A stretch of DNA of 39,584 bases from Adonisia turfae CCMR0081 (GTDB taxonomy: Bacteria > Cyanobacteriota > Cyanobacteriia > Phormidesmidales > Phormidesmidaceae). The stretch covers positions 569,202 to 608,785 of the forward strand of contig NZ_QXHD01000003.1 of NCBI RefSeq assembly GCF_011009555.1, written 5' to 3'. Below are positions 8,292 to 16,772 of this stretch, one piece after another. The translations under genes and the position numbers were made by a program. The notes beneath the pieces were generated by a model that was not told the DNA's origin, did no database searches, and saw only the letters and a program-made list of their open reading frames with translations. Each line of letters begins with the position of its first letter. Position 1 is the stretch's first letter.

Positions 8292-9160
8292 TGGCTACAC
8301 CCCTTTCACCCCAGGAAATTCAAGAACTGGCTGCTGGGTATGTACTGGGAGATTTGAGTTCGTCAGAGGCTGAATACTTTCAGGCTTTGTTAGCTGAAGT
8401 TCCAGAATTGCAGGCCGAAGTGAGGGCTTTGCAAGAGGCGTTAGCGATGATGCCCTATGGCTTGGATGAGGTGGAGCCAGAGGGGGGATTGCGATCGCAA
8501 ATTCTCACTGCTGCCCAAAGTGAACTCTCTCAGCCGCTACCTGTTCCTCAAAAAGTAAGACGATTTCCATCACGATTACCCTGGGCCATGAGTACCGTAG
8601 CGGCTGGTCTGGCCATTGTGTGTGGTCTGGCCACGCTGCGTCTCAGCGGTCAGGTTCGTCTACTACAGGCTCAATATCCTCAACCTGATGTGGTGACGAC
8701 TGATCAAGCTGGTATGTACCAAACTTGGTCAGGATTGAGTAAACTCCTGCAAGACCATCAAAAGTCTTTGGCAAACCCCAATGGCCCAGTGGATTTTGTG
8801 GTGCATCAACCGAACGAGATTCCGGCTTTGTTGAAAGAGTTTCCAACCACGGTGGCGGCCTTACCCCTATTGCCTGCCAAACAGGGAATGTTACTGGGGG
8901 GCAGTAGCTGTCAACTAGGCGAAACCCAGGGGGTTCGTCTCACCTATCAGCTAGAGACAGAGCAAACGGTCTCTGCCTACCAGTTGGCTGTGACTGAGGA
9001 GGAAGAATTTCCTGAATTTCAGTCAGCCCACCTAACGTTGCAACAACCTGATGGTACCGGCATTGTGCTTTGGCGCGATGACGATTATCTCTATGCCCTT
9101 GTGGCAGAGTTACCAACAACGGAGTTGCAGAGTTTGGCCTATGCGATTGAGGGTACCTGA
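8291..9160 (+). CDS. Membrane anti-sigma factor (RskA-type)
   Basis: This 289-residue protein probably holds the upstream sigma factor inactive at the membrane until a signal releases it. The N-terminal 60 residues (QEIQELAAGYVLGDLSSSEAEYFQ) match the cytoplasmic sigma-binding part of RskA-like proteins. I see no zinc-binding HxxxCxxC motif. A single membrane helix lies at about residues 97-117, and the C-terminal 170 residues would be periplasmic and could sense the signal. Its ATG overlaps the sigma stop by one base (TAATG), which supports the pairing. A palindrome at 9179 lies 18 bases past the stop. The inducing stress cannot be told from the sequence. Confidence 0.85.
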   Translation: MATPLSPQEIQELAAGYVLGDLSSSEAEYFQALLAEVPELQAEVRALQEALAMMPYGLDEVEPEGGLRSQILTAAQSELSQPLPVPQKVRRFPSRLPWAMSTVAAGLAIVCGLATLRLSGQVRLLQAQYPQPDVVTTDQAGMYQTWSGLSKLLQDHQKSLANPNGPVDFVVHQPNEIPALLKEFPTTVAALPLLPAKQGMLLGGSSCQLGETQGVRLTYQLETEQTVSAYQLAVTEEEEFPEFQSAHLTLQQPDGTGIVLWRDDDYLYALVAELPTTELQSLAYAIEGT

Positions 9161-9178
9161 CATTTGCAGGGATGGTTA

Positions 9179-9204
9179 TAGAGGCATTCCATGGAACGCC
9201 TCTA
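9179..9204. repeat. 26-base intergenic palindrome centred on TTCCATGGAA
   Basis: The arms TAGAGGCaTTCC and GGAAcGCCTCTA pair with a single mismatch. GTT and AAC just outside also pair. This resembles short dispersed cyanobacterial palindromes of the form GTAGAG...CTCTAC. It lies between the anti-sigma and VKOR genes and could form a 3' hairpin on the anti-sigma transcript, but it lacks a T run. Confidence 0.7.
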
Positions 9205-9255
9205 CAACGGTCAATCGGCCCATAGCACACAGTTTAGATCTATAGAGTTAGAAAC

Positions 9256-10128
9256 ATGCCACGTAAACGTAAACAACCAACTACCTGGATTCATCGTAAT
9301 TCTCGCTATTTGATGGCTGGTGCATCTGCTGCTGGACTGCTATTGGCTATTGGCTGTATGGCAAAGGGCAGTAGCTTGCTGGCGGGTAGTGCCTATGTGC
9401 AACTGGGGGGGCTGTCGCTGCCATTGCTGGGTGCGATCGCATACTTCTTAATGGGCGCATTGGCCATTGGCCCTGTAGCTACCAAAAACAAATCGTTAGA
9501 AAACCCCACCTGGTTGGGGTTATTTATTGGTAGCACTGCCATGACTATTTTCAGTGGCTATCTGCTGTACGTCATGTTTGCTGTATTGCAAGAGCCCTGT
9601 GTTCCTTGTATGTTGTCGGCGTTTCTCTCAGTGGGTTTGTGGGTGCTCACTCTCATTGGTAATCGTTGGGAGAGTTTGGGACAGCTGTTGTTACCAGGGA
9701 TCTCAGTGGCTTTGGTGGCTTCGATCGCAACCACAGGTCTGTATGCCTATGCCCAAAATCCTGACAGTTTTATTGCCGGCAATCCCCCCCCAGCAGTCGA
9801 AACCAATTCCGGCACATCAGAAATTGAGTTAGCCAAGCATTTGACCGCGATTGGTGCTACAAAATATGGTGCTTGGTGGTGTCCCCACTGTCATGCTCAA
9901 CAAACACTTTTTGGTAAGGATGCCTTTAAGTATGTGACCTATGTCGAGTGCGATGAAGAAGGCATAGATCCTCAGCCCAATGCATGTCGAGCTGCTGGCG
10001 TGCAGAGCTATCCCACATGGGAAATCAATGGCCAAACCTATGCGGGTGTTCAGTCACTGCAATCTTTAGCATCAGTTTCTGGCTACACTGGGCCGCAAGA
10101 GTTTATTAATCAGAATGCTCAGCATTGA
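9256..10128 (+). CDS. VKOR family oxidoreductase fused to a thioredoxin-like domain
   Basis: This 290-residue membrane protein is of the cyanobacterial VKOR-Trx (LTO1-like) type, which oxidises thiols of exported or lumenal proteins and passes electrons to quinone. The VKOR helices cover about residues 18-165, with the quinone-side CxxC at Cys115 and Cys118 (EPCVPC). The thioredoxin-like domain covers about 185-290, with Cys209 and Cys212 (WWCPHC) and a second pair at Cys232 and Cys244. The two conserved loop cysteines expected between the first and second helices are missing: between residues 35 and 114 there is no cysteine. The ATG at 9256 follows GTTAGAAAC. It is adjacent to the sigma/anti-sigma pair but separated from it by a palindrome. 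A normal fold with altered electron relay is the likeliest reading. Confidence 0.9.
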   Translation: MPRKRKQPTTWIHRNSRYLMAGASAAGLLLAIGCMAKGSSLLAGSAYVQLGGLSLPLLGAIAYFLMGALAIGPVATKNKSLENPTWLGLFIGSTAMTIFSGYLLYVMFAVLQEPCVPCMLSAFLSVGLWVLTLIGNRWESLGQLLLPGISVALVASIATTGLYAYAQNPDSFIAGNPPPAVETNSGTSEIELAKHLTAIGATKYGAWWCPHCHAQQTLFGKDAFKYVTYVECDEEGIDPQPNACRAAGVQSYPTWEINGQTYAGVQSLQSLASVSGYTGPQEFINQNAQH

Positions 10129-10202
10129 TAAACGGATATCACCAGTAGCCGTGATCTAAGCTGCAACTACCCTGACTTTCTCAGGTCTAATATGTATTTA
10201 TT

Positions 10203-10237
10203 CAAAGGTGCTCATTCCCTTGGGGTGGGCACCTTTG
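10203..10237. repeat. Strong hairpin with AAAGGTGC / GCACCTTT arms
   Basis: CAAAGGTGC (10203-10211) pairs perfectly with GCACCTTTG (10229-10237). It lies 74 bases after the VKOR stop and before the YdcF-family ATG. It may terminate VKOR transcription, although only TTC follows. It overlaps the GTG at 10208, which argues against that codon as a start. Confidence 0.65.
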
Positions 10238-10261
10238 TTCACAAATTCCTTTGTCACATCT

Positions 10262-11026
10262 ATGCGTTGCCCTAAGTGCAAACATCGCTCAGTGCAAAAG
10301 CATGGAGCACAGTTTAAATTTGTCCAAAGCTATCAATGCAAAGACTGCCAGCATATTTTTTATCCATCGGTGCGTCACGCGATTAGATGGCTCATTGGCA
10401 TTTTGCTGATTACAGGGCTATCACCCTGGTGGATTAATAGGGGATTGCGCCTGCTTGTGGCTCAGCCAGATACTGGTGAACCCGTAGATGCTATTGTTGT
10501 TGTTGGACGCGGAACCGATTATAACGATCGTCGTGCAGAGGCCGCTGTAGCACTGTGGAAGGAAGGCCGAGCTCCCCATATATTTATGAGCGGTGCCAAT
10601 GATGCCCCTATTCTGGTTAACCTTGCTAAGGAAATGGGTGTACCGGATGCCAATGTGAGCGGTGAAGCCTGTGCTGCTACCACTTGGGAAAATGCGTTTT
10701 ATACCAAGCGACATATGCCCTTTGATCGGGCGTCTAAGCCTAAAATTTTGTTGGTCACCGATGGTTTGCACATTGGTCGCACCACATTGCTCTATCGCAA
10801 CTTTGGGTTTGAGGTTGTTTCCCATCCTGTCAGTCTAGATTTTCCAAAATGGCGAAAGCATATCATCCGTGAGTTTTTGGCAATCATATACTACGTGAAA
10901 ACCAAAAAACTGTTGCCTCCTAAACCAGCTGATTATCAACGAGCTGAGTCTGTCGCTGAGAAGAGAACTGTAGATTGGCAATGTCTTGATATGGAGAAAG
11001 CATTTATACCTAAAAACAGATGGTAG
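10262..11026 (+). CDS. Zinc-ribbon protein fused to a YdcF/DUF218 (SanA/ElyC-like) domain
   Basis: This 254-residue protein begins with a zinc ribbon whose ligands are Cys3, Cys6, Cys26 and Cys29 (MRCPKCKH and YQCKDCQ), similar to the InsA-type ribbon of IS1 transposases. One membrane helix follows near residues 42-55, then a DUF218 domain from about residue 70, with VDAIVVVGRG, a mid-domain RRAEAAVALW, and ENAFYTKRHM. DUF218 proteins are often linked to envelope or cell-wall functions (ElyC, SanA), but their reaction is not settled. The frame is open to a GTG at 10208, but that codon lies in a hairpin and the zinc ribbon starts neatly at the ATG 10262. The ribbon-DUF218 fusion is the odd feature. 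The C-terminal 40 residues are basic and unassigned. Confidence 0.8.
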   Translation: MRCPKCKHRSVQKHGAQFKFVQSYQCKDCQHIFYPSVRHAIRWLIGILLITGLSPWWINRGLRLLVAQPDTGEPVDAIVVVGRGTDYNDRRAEAAVALWKEGRAPHIFMSGANDAPILVNLAKEMGVPDANVSGEACAATTWENAFYTKRHMPFDRASKPKILLVTDGLHIGRTTLLYRNFGFEVVSHPVSLDFPKWRKHIIREFLAIIYYVKTKKLLPPKPADYQRAESVAEKRTVDWQCLDMEKAFIPKNRW

Positions 11027-11097
11027 CTTTGGCTGCTGTTGATGCTAGTCACCAGACGGGCAAGGTTTAGAGGGTAGGGGAAGCTAATGGTTGACTC

Positions 11098-11796
11098 TTA
11101 AATCTCATCTGGATCAACGCCCATTTCCCGTAACCGCTCCGCCAATCGTTTAGCCTTTGCCTCTGCGACCTCAGCCCGTTGGCTTTCTGCCTCAGCCCGT
11201 TGGCTTTCAGTTTCTGCCCGCTGAGCAATTTCCGCATAACTCAAAAATCGTTGTCCATCTGGACGCAAAATCTGAAGTTCTTCACCCGAGGTATCAAATC
11301 GAATATTTAACCGGGGACTCACCCAATTCTCAATAGGCTCAATTACATCCAAAAAGCCCTCTAGCCGTACCCAGCCCTTGAAATCATCTTTGTCTGGATC
11401 ATAGAGATAATATTCATCCACCCCAAACTGATGGTAAAACAACAATTTGCGGTTCATCTCAGCGGTTGTATTGCCAGGGGAGAGAATTTCAAACACTACA
11501 TGGGGCGGCACATTATCTTCTTCCCATTGTTTATATGAACCGCGGTCTCCTTTTGGACGCCCAAAGACCACCATCACATCAGGTGCCACCCGTTTTTTAT
11601 TATCGCCTTCCACCGCGTACCACAGCAGGTCTCCTGCAACAAAAACTTGCGGATCATTGGCAAAGAGCCAATCCAAATTCTGTTGAATGATGACAATCCA
11701 TCGAAATTGCTTAGTATTATCCGCCATTGGTTGACCGTCACTATCGGGGTAGAGAACCTCTGGTCTAGATGATGGCTGAAGTTGAACCATGGCCAT
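11098..11796 (-). CDS. Uma2 family (DUF820) restriction-endonuclease-like protein
   Basis: This 232-residue protein belongs to a family that is heavily expanded in cyanobacteria and has a PD-(D/E)xK nuclease fold. Visible pieces are GDLLWYAVEGD (residues 56-65), APDVMVVFG (Asp73), HVVFEILSPG (Glu103) and NRKLLFY, whose lysine may complete the active site. The body is followed by DEYYLYDPD and by a C-terminal coiled coil built on RAEAESQ-type repeats (about residues 185-215), ending REMGVDPDEI as in many family members. The biological role of these proteins is unresolved. A decayed Uma2-like fragment lies just upstream at 11850-12011 on the same strand. The start is the first of two ATGs (MAM), and either is possible. 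Confidence 0.9.
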   Translation of the reverse strand: MAMVQLQPSSRPEVLYPDSDGQPMADNTKQFRWIVIIQQNLDWLFANDPQVFVAGDLLWYAVEGDNKKRVAPDVMVVFGRPKGDRGSYKQWEEDNVPPHVVFEILSPGNTTAEMNRKLLFYHQFGVDEYYLYDPDKDDFKGWVRLEGFLDVIEPIENWVSPRLNIRFDTSGEELQILRPDGQRFLSYAEIAQRAETESQRAEAESQRAEVAEAKAKRLAERLREMGVDPDEI

Positions 11797-12188
11797 TATG
11801 GAATTAGGGCTTTATCCCTTAGCCTAGCATGTTCGCAAATGGGGCAAACTTAAGCCAGTAACCCAGCTCGGTCAAAAATGCTTTGGGCAGAAATCTTGAA
11901 AGCAGGCAACTGTGGTTCATTAATCACTGTGTTGCCACGATAGGTGATGGGCACTGCCTGGGGGTGAAATAGAGTTACGGTTTTAGCTCTAGGGTCTGTG
12001 ATCCATGGTTCTCAATCTCCTGTAAATACCGTCATCCATCAGCTTTATTGTCACCGATTTGCTGAACCGATTGAGTGGACAAAACTTCTCTTGGTTGAGT
12101 AACCTATGCAGATTCAGCTTGGTCAATCAATGAAAACTCTGATTAAACATTTGCCCTATCAATGATTTGGGGGTATCTCTATGTTCGC
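11797..12188. other. 392-base gap holding a Uma2-like gene remnant
   Basis: Nothing in this gap looks like an intact gene. The left half contains the minus-strand fragment described at 11850-12011. The right half (12015-12188) shows short open stretches only, with no motif that I recognise. Confidence 0.6.
11850..12011 (-). pseudogene. C-terminal remnant of a second Uma2-like gene
   Basis: Read on the minus strand, 53 codons are open and end in TAA at 11850. They begin EPWITDPRAKTVTLFHP and end LPAFKISAQSIFDRAGLLA. This matches the last third of Uma2 proteins, where a YWIIDPxxKTV-type strand is followed by a PxLPxF segment. An in-frame TGA (12012-12014) precedes it, and no nuclease core is found upstream in any frame, so it is best read as a truncated copy. 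The assignment rests on pattern memory only. Confidence 0.55.
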
Positions 12189-12536
12189 TTATGTAAGTTC
12201 TGTCTTGATCTGGTCGATAGCATTACGAAGTTCCTGAGCATGAGCCCAAACAAAACCACCATAGAGCATTCCTCCATTAGGATCTGCCAAAAAGACATGA
12301 TCTCCACCAACTGCCCGATTAGTCCAAGTTCTAAGTGGACTTCCATCTTGTAACAAAAACCTTAAGGAGGAGTGTTTGAAGAGGCTTGTTCTGCAAGGCG
12401 TCATTCCTGGGACATCGTCCAATATGGCAATTGCTACTTCCACAGTTGAAGAGCTATATGTTGAAGTGGTTTCATAGGCTGTCACATCTACAAAACCTTC
12501 TGTAGCTTTACCGAGTGCGTTAATGAGACTCAACAT
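12189..12536 (-). CDS. Hypothetical protein, 115 residues
   Basis: I do not recognise this product. It is a soluble-looking, mixed-composition protein with no signal peptide or membrane helix. Distinct segments include SSSTVEVAIAILDDVPG, SSLRFLLQDGSPLRTW and GGMLYGGFVWAHAQELR, which read like structured protein, not a chance frame. The ATG at 12536 lies inside a short direct repeat (CAACATATCT twice), and no clear ribosome binding site precedes it. It has no strong tie to its neighbours: the Uma2 region is downstream and the pntB end lies upstream. A chance open frame is possible. Confidence 0.5.
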   Translation of the reverse strand: MLSLINALGKATEGFVDVTAYETTSTYSSSTVEVAIAILDDVPGMTPCRTSLFKHSSLRFLLQDGSPLRTWTNRAVGGDHVFLADPNGGMLYGGFVWAHAQELRNAIDQIKTELT

Positions 12537-12654
12537 ATCTCAACATATCAATTACACCTTAAATACCAGACGCGAACCTTGAACCTTTAGAAATCGTGGA
12601 ATCTCATTGTCTACTCTCTGACAAAAGATAGATGTTCTGTCACTAGAGACAATT

Positions 12655-12692
12655 CTGTAGGGGTATCCCCGTGTGAGTGCCCTGCGGTATCG
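12655..12692. repeat. Dispersed CTGTAGGGG-type repeat
   Basis: The stretch starting CTGTAGGGGTATCCCCGTGT aligns with CTGTAGGGGCACTCCCTTGT at 23289, and both are preceded by CAAT. It lies between pntB and the small hypothetical gene. A 66-codon open frame on the minus strand runs through it and is probably not a gene. Confidence 0.65.
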
Positions 12693-12715
12693 AATGCTAT
12701 CAGTCAAGATGTCAT

Positions 12716-12748
12716 ATAAAACCCTATGCCAGGTTTCCCAGCATAGGG
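12716..12748 (-). terminator. Rho-independent terminator of pntB
   Basis: On the minus strand, CCCTATGC (12748-12741) pairs perfectly with GCATAGGG (12729-12722) across an 11-base loop. TTTTAT follows. It lies about 45 bases after the pntB stop codon. Confidence 0.8.
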
Positions 12749-12792
12749 CCAAAACTTTGGTTATTGAAATCGTACAGTCAATTTATTTGACC

Positions 12793-14217
12793 TTAAGCAG
12801 TCACCAACTTAGGTTGTTCTGTTGCAGACTCCTGCAAGCGACCCAAAATCGCATTGGTATTTGCTTTCGCATCACCAAACAACATTTGGGTATTCTCCTT
12901 AAAGAACAGCGGATTTGCCACACCAGCATAGCCAGCCGACATGCCCCGCTTCATGACAACAACATTGCGTGCTTTCCATACTTCCAACACTGGCATCCCA
13001 GCAATTGGACTCTCAGGATCCTCCATGGCGCTAGGATTGACCGTATCGTTGGCACCAATAACCAACACCACATCAGTTTCAGAGAAATCTTCGTTGATTT
13101 CATCCATTTCCAACACAATGTCGTAGGGCACATTGGCTTCTGCCAATAACACATTCATATGGCCTGGCAAACGACCCGCTACAGGGTGAATACCAAAACG
13201 CACATTCACACCCCGCTGAGTCAAAAGCCGAGTAATATCAGACACCGCGTGCTGAGCCTGAGCCACTGCCATACCATAACCAGGCGTGATAATTACACTC
13301 TGTGCATCCGCTAGCAGGTCAATGGTTTCATTCACATCAGTCTCAGTGACTGTACCCTCAACGGCTTTACTGCTGCCTTTGCCAGATCCTTGGCCAAAAC
13401 CACCCAAGATCACACTAAAGAAAGAGCGGTTCATCGCCTCACACATGATGTAGCTCAGGATGGCACCACTACTACCCACCAATGCACCCGTCACAATCAA
13501 CAAATCATTGGAAAGCATAAAGCCCGCTGCCGCTGCTGCCCAGCCAGAGTAGCTGTTGAGCATGGAGATCACCACAGGCATGTCGGCACCACCGATGGCA
13601 GCCACTAAATGGATGCCTAGCAGGGAGGCAATCGCCACCATGCCCAACACATAGTTAAACCCATCAGTCCCCTCGGCAGCCATAAAGCCAACGCCGAGGA
13701 TAACAGTGCCCACCAGCATGGCAACATTCAGCAAATGTCGAGCGGGCAACATCAATGGCTTGCTGCTAATAATGGTCCGTAGCTTGCCAAAGGCGACCAC
13801 AGAACCCGTAAAGGTCAGCGCCCCAATAAAGATACCGATGTAGATTTCCAGTTTGTGGATAGTTTCCTCCGCCCCCACCAATGTGGGATCTGGTCCCAAA
13901 TAACTGGCTAAACCAACCAGCACAGCAGCTAAACCCACAAAGCTATGGAGAATGGCAACCAGCTCCGGCATTTCAGTCATTTCCACACGGGAAGCCACTA
14001 AGCCACCAATGGCAACAGCGGGCAAAATCGCTGCCACTAAAAGACCGTAAGCTGTCAGTTGTGAACTCAGGGCAGTGGCTACCAGCGCAATCACCATGCC
14101 GATGATGCCATAGACGTTACCACGCTTTGCGGACTCTTGATTAGAGAGACCACCCAAGCTCAAAATGAAAAGAACAATAGCGACCAAATAGGCCACCGCA
14201 ACAAGATTGTTAGACAT
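12793..14217 (-). CDS. pntB: NAD(P) transhydrogenase subunit beta
   Basis: This 474-residue subunit completes the proton-translocating transhydrogenase, which passes hydride between NADH and NADP+ using the proton gradient. In cyanobacteria the enzyme is placed in the thylakoid membrane. About nine membrane helices occupy residues 1-265. They are followed by a linker and the NADP-binding domain III (about 300-474), with [11 protein letters not shown] and later [10 protein letters not shown] and [12 protein letters not shown]. The length matches the family. The gene lies 83 bases downstream of pntA and ends at a clear terminator, so the two form an operon. A small GC-rich hairpin (CTCTCTC/GAGAGAG) lies in the spacer. 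Nothing is unusual. Confidence 0.97.
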   Translation of the reverse strand: MSNNLVAVAYLVAIVLFILSLGGLSNQESAKRGNVYGIIGMVIALVATALSSQLTAYGLLVAAILPAVAIGGLVASRVEMTEMPELVAILHSFVGLAAVLVGLASYLGPDPTLVGAEETIHKLEIYIGIFIGALTFTGSVVAFGKLRTIISSKPLMLPARHLLNVAMLVGTVILGVGFMAAEGTDGFNYVLGMVAIASLLGIHLVAAIGGADMPVVISMLNSYSGWAAAAAGFMLSNDLLIVTGALVGSSGAILSYIMCEAMNRSFFSVILGGFGQGSGKGSSKAVEGTVTETDVNETIDLLADAQSVIITPGYGMAVAQAQHAVSDITRLLTQRGVNVRFGIHPVAGRLPGHMNVLLAEANVPYDIVLEMDEINEDFSETDVVLVIGANDTVNPSAMEDPESPIAGMPVLEVWKARNVVVMKRGMSAGYAGVANPLFFKENTQMLFGDAKANTNAILGRLQESATEQPKLVTA

Positions 14218-14300
14218 GGCAGAGAAGTTGTAGAGAAATGTCTAAAGGGCAAAGACTTCAAGTCTCTCTCCCCGGCGAGAGAGATGTAGGGAGAGGGCTC
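14218..14300. repeat. pntA-pntB spacer with CTCTCTC/GAGAGAG hairpin
   Basis: The spacer contains CTCTCTC-cccggc-GAGAGAG at 14263-14282, followed by GTAGGGAGAGGG. This resembles a widespread bacterial repeat built on CTCTCCC and GGGAGAGGG. It sits inside the pnt transcript and could influence mRNA stability or relative expression. Confidence 0.55.
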
Positions 14301-15920
14301 TTACTTCCGAAACATTTTCAACATCCGCTGAGTCACTAAGAACCCACCCGCAATGTTGATCGTGCCGATAAAGATAGCAATGGCACCCAAAATCACTGTG
14401 GGTGACATTGGCTTACCCGAAATCTGCAACATGCCACCAATGATGATGATGCCGCTGATGGCATTGGTCACACTCATCAAGGGGGTATGCAGCGATGGGG
14501 AGACATTCCAAATCACCTGCCAGCCAACAAAACAGGCCAGGATAAATACGGTGAAGTGGGAAAGGAATGAAGAAGGCGCGCCAATACCAATACCGATAAG
14601 GGCGAGGGCTGCAAAGGCAACCCCAATCCATTGCCAAGGCAGAGAAAACTTGGGTGCAGCGGCTACTTCCTCTACTTCCGTCGATTCTTCCCCTTTTGCC
14701 TCAACCTTTGGAGGAGCTGGTTTCTCAGGTTTAGGCGCAGGCCAAGTAACCTGACCTTCATGGCTAACCAAGGCACCTCGAACTACCTCATCGTCAACGT
14801 TAACGGTGTAGCCGTCAGAACCACCCATGTCGTTGAGCAGGTGGTACAGATTCATGCCATACAGCTGGCTGGACTGTCCGGCCATACGGCTAGCTAAATC
14901 AGTCAAACCAACGATTGTCACACCCTGGTGACGATAAACTTCGCCAGCACGGCTGACTTCGCAGTTGCCTCCTTGTTCAGCAGCCATATCTACGATGACC
15001 GAGCCAGGCTTCATCAGTTCTACGGTGTCTTTAGTCACCAATAACGGTGCTTTTTTGCCAGGAATTAAGGCTGTGGTAATAATAATGTCTACTTCTTTTG
15101 CTTGCTCGGCAAACAGGGCCATCTCTGCTTCGATGAACTCTTTACTCATCACCTTGGCATAGCCGCCAGTGCCAGTACCATCTTCTGCAAAGTTCAGTTC
15201 TAAGAACTCGGCACCCATACTTTCCACTTGCTCTTTGACTACGGGACGGGTGTCAAAGGCACGAACAATAGCCCCCAGACTTTTTGCTGCACCAATGGCG
15301 GCAAGGCCTGCGACACCTGCGCCAATGACTAACACTTTGGCAGGGGGCACTTTCCCCGCCGCCGTAATCTGACCTGTAAAAAAGCGACCAAAATTATTGG
15401 CCGCTTCAATCACGGCACGGTATCCAGCCACATTTGCCATGGAGCTCAGGGCATCCATTTTCTGAGCTCGGCTAATGCGGGGTACTGAATCCATCGCTAG
15501 GGCCGTTACTTGCTTGGCTGCTAGTTGATTGATTAAATCAGCATTCTGAGCAGGCCATAGAAAACTAATCAGGGTTTGACCATCATGGGCGAGTTCAGTT
15601 TCGTGACAGTTTAGTTCGTGGTTATGACTAGGAGGCTGCACTTTGAGAACAATATCAGCCTGTTGCCAGAGCTCAATGGCGTTGGCAATAACCTCGCATC
15701 CTGCCTCGCGATAGGCATGGTCAGAAAACTCGGCTCGTTCACCAGCACCCTGCTCTATCAATACGTCGAATCCAAGGGACTGGAGTTTTTTGACAGTTTT
15801 AGGAGTGGCTGCAATGCGGCACTCTCCTGGGGTAACTTCTTTGGGGATGCCAACGCGCTTTGGGCGTTCGAGATGGGATGCCTGTTGGTCAACAGCACCT
15901 TGATCGAGTGCGATGGTCAT
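14301..15920 (-). CDS. pntA: NAD(P) transhydrogenase subunit alpha
   Basis: This 539-residue subunit carries the NAD(H)-binding domain I (about residues 20-400), with [20 protein letters not shown] as the dinucleotide-binding loop and [18 protein letters not shown] after it. A charged Pro/Glu linker follows at about 395-425, then about four C-terminal membrane helices (430-535) of the type encoded separately as pntAB in some bacteria. The subunit is therefore of the fused kind. The start ATG follows AAGGATCACT on the minus strand, a good ribosome binding site. Transcription must begin in the long gap at 15921-16772. With PntB it balances NADPH and NADH; in cyanobacteria this is thought to matter in the dark or in mixotrophy. 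Confidence 0.97.
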   Translation of the reverse strand: MTIALDQGAVDQQASHLERPKRVGIPKEVTPGECRIAATPKTVKKLQSLGFDVLIEQGAGERAEFSDHAYREAGCEVIANAIELWQQADIVLKVQPPSHNHELNCHETELAHDGQTLISFLWPAQNADLINQLAAKQVTALAMDSVPRISRAQKMDALSSMANVAGYRAVIEAANNFGRFFTGQITAAGKVPPAKVLVIGAGVAGLAAIGAAKSLGAIVRAFDTRPVVKEQVESMGAEFLELNFAEDGTGTGGYAKVMSKEFIEAEMALFAEQAKEVDIIITTALIPGKKAPLLVTKDTVELMKPGSVIVDMAAEQGGNCEVSRAGEVYRHQGVTIVGLTDLASRMAGQSSQLYGMNLYHLLNDMGGSDGYTVNVDDEVVRGALVSHEGQVTWPAPKPEKPAPPKVEAKGEESTEVEEVAAAPKFSLPWQWIGVAFAALALIGIGIGAPSSFLSHFTVFILACFVGWQVIWNVSPSLHTPLMSVTNAISGIIIIGGMLQISGKPMSPTVILGAIAIFIGTINIAGGFLVTQRMLKMFRK

Positions 15921-16772
15921 AGTGATCCTTATTGATTAACTAGCTGGGCTAACGACTGTTGTAAAAACACTATGGAATTGGGATCGCATTTAATTTCAAT
16001 CCAACAGGAATAACTTTAGATTTAGTGGTTTTACTTAACTTAAAAATGGACAATTACTCTGACGCATGAAACGCCATTTCAATGCACAAGCTGAATGATT
16101 TTAAGACTCTTCTAAAAGAGGTTTAAAGGTCTTCTATCTAGTCGAACTGAAGCAGATAATATTGCCTGTTTCAATGCACTAAACACTTTGACAATAGTTG
16201 ATGAACCCTTATCCAAGGCTCCAGAAATAATTATTAAGCCCTTGAGAAACTAACTGTTAAGCCTCAAGGTGTAAATTGGCCTTGCTTTGATTGTGTCAAC
16301 TTAAGTATTGAAAAGTGTGGAGTTCGTCATGAAGATTTATCTTTTTTGACAGAAATCCAACATAAATAATCTTTGATGAAGTGTTTGCTAGTTGGTTGGC
16401 GTTCTAGTGGAGTCGAGAATGATGACTTTTTGCGACTTGAAAAAGATTGTGGGCAGCCAGTGATTTGTTCTATTTCTCGTTTATTTGTAGTGAACTACCC
16501 ACGAATTTGAATTTAATTAGTATGCTAATCTTAAGAAAAATTGCGTTCCGTAAATTTACAGATCTTGAGATCTTGATTGAAGTGGCAGCAGCTTTTCAAG
16601 CGTTCTCGCTGAATGGGGATGATGGCTAAGCATGCTTGCTGTAACATCTGCATCTGTTCTGGCTAACGGGACCAATCATGCAAACCGTCCCTTGTCTTGA
16701 AGCATTGGGCTCATCTGCATGATAGTTCTAGGTCAGTTCTGCTTTAATAATGTGAGCTTGAGGAGTTGAAAA
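15921..16772. other. 852-base gene-poor region with possible decayed coding sequence
   Basis: No intact gene is supported. It must hold the divergent promoters of pntA and the DUF2808 gene. On the plus strand, open stretches at 16116-16253 (with ACFNALNTLTIVDEPLSK) and, in another frame, 16238-16510 interrupted by one TAA at 16367 (with VNWPCFDCVNLSIEKCGVRH and, after the stop, a 44-codon ATG frame) look like protein in composition and follow one another. That would fit a gene broken by a frameshift and a stop. I do not recognise the family, and chance is not excluded. An open frame at 16447-16629 looks less convincing. Confidence 0.4.

Noticed and set aside
10208..10261. GTG at 10208 as the start of the zinc-ribbon/YdcF gene
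   Set aside because: It lies inside a perfect inverted repeat, and the added 18 residues precede a zinc ribbon that starts naturally at ATG 10262.
12552..12752. 66-codon minus-strand open frame upstream of the 115-residue hypothetical gene
   Set aside because: It runs through the dispersed CTGTAGGGG repeat, overlaps the pntB terminator, and has no recognisable protein pattern.
16447..16629. 60-codon open frame in the gene-poor region before the DUF2808 gene
   Set aside because: It overlaps a better open frame, has no ribosome binding site, and shows no family pattern.
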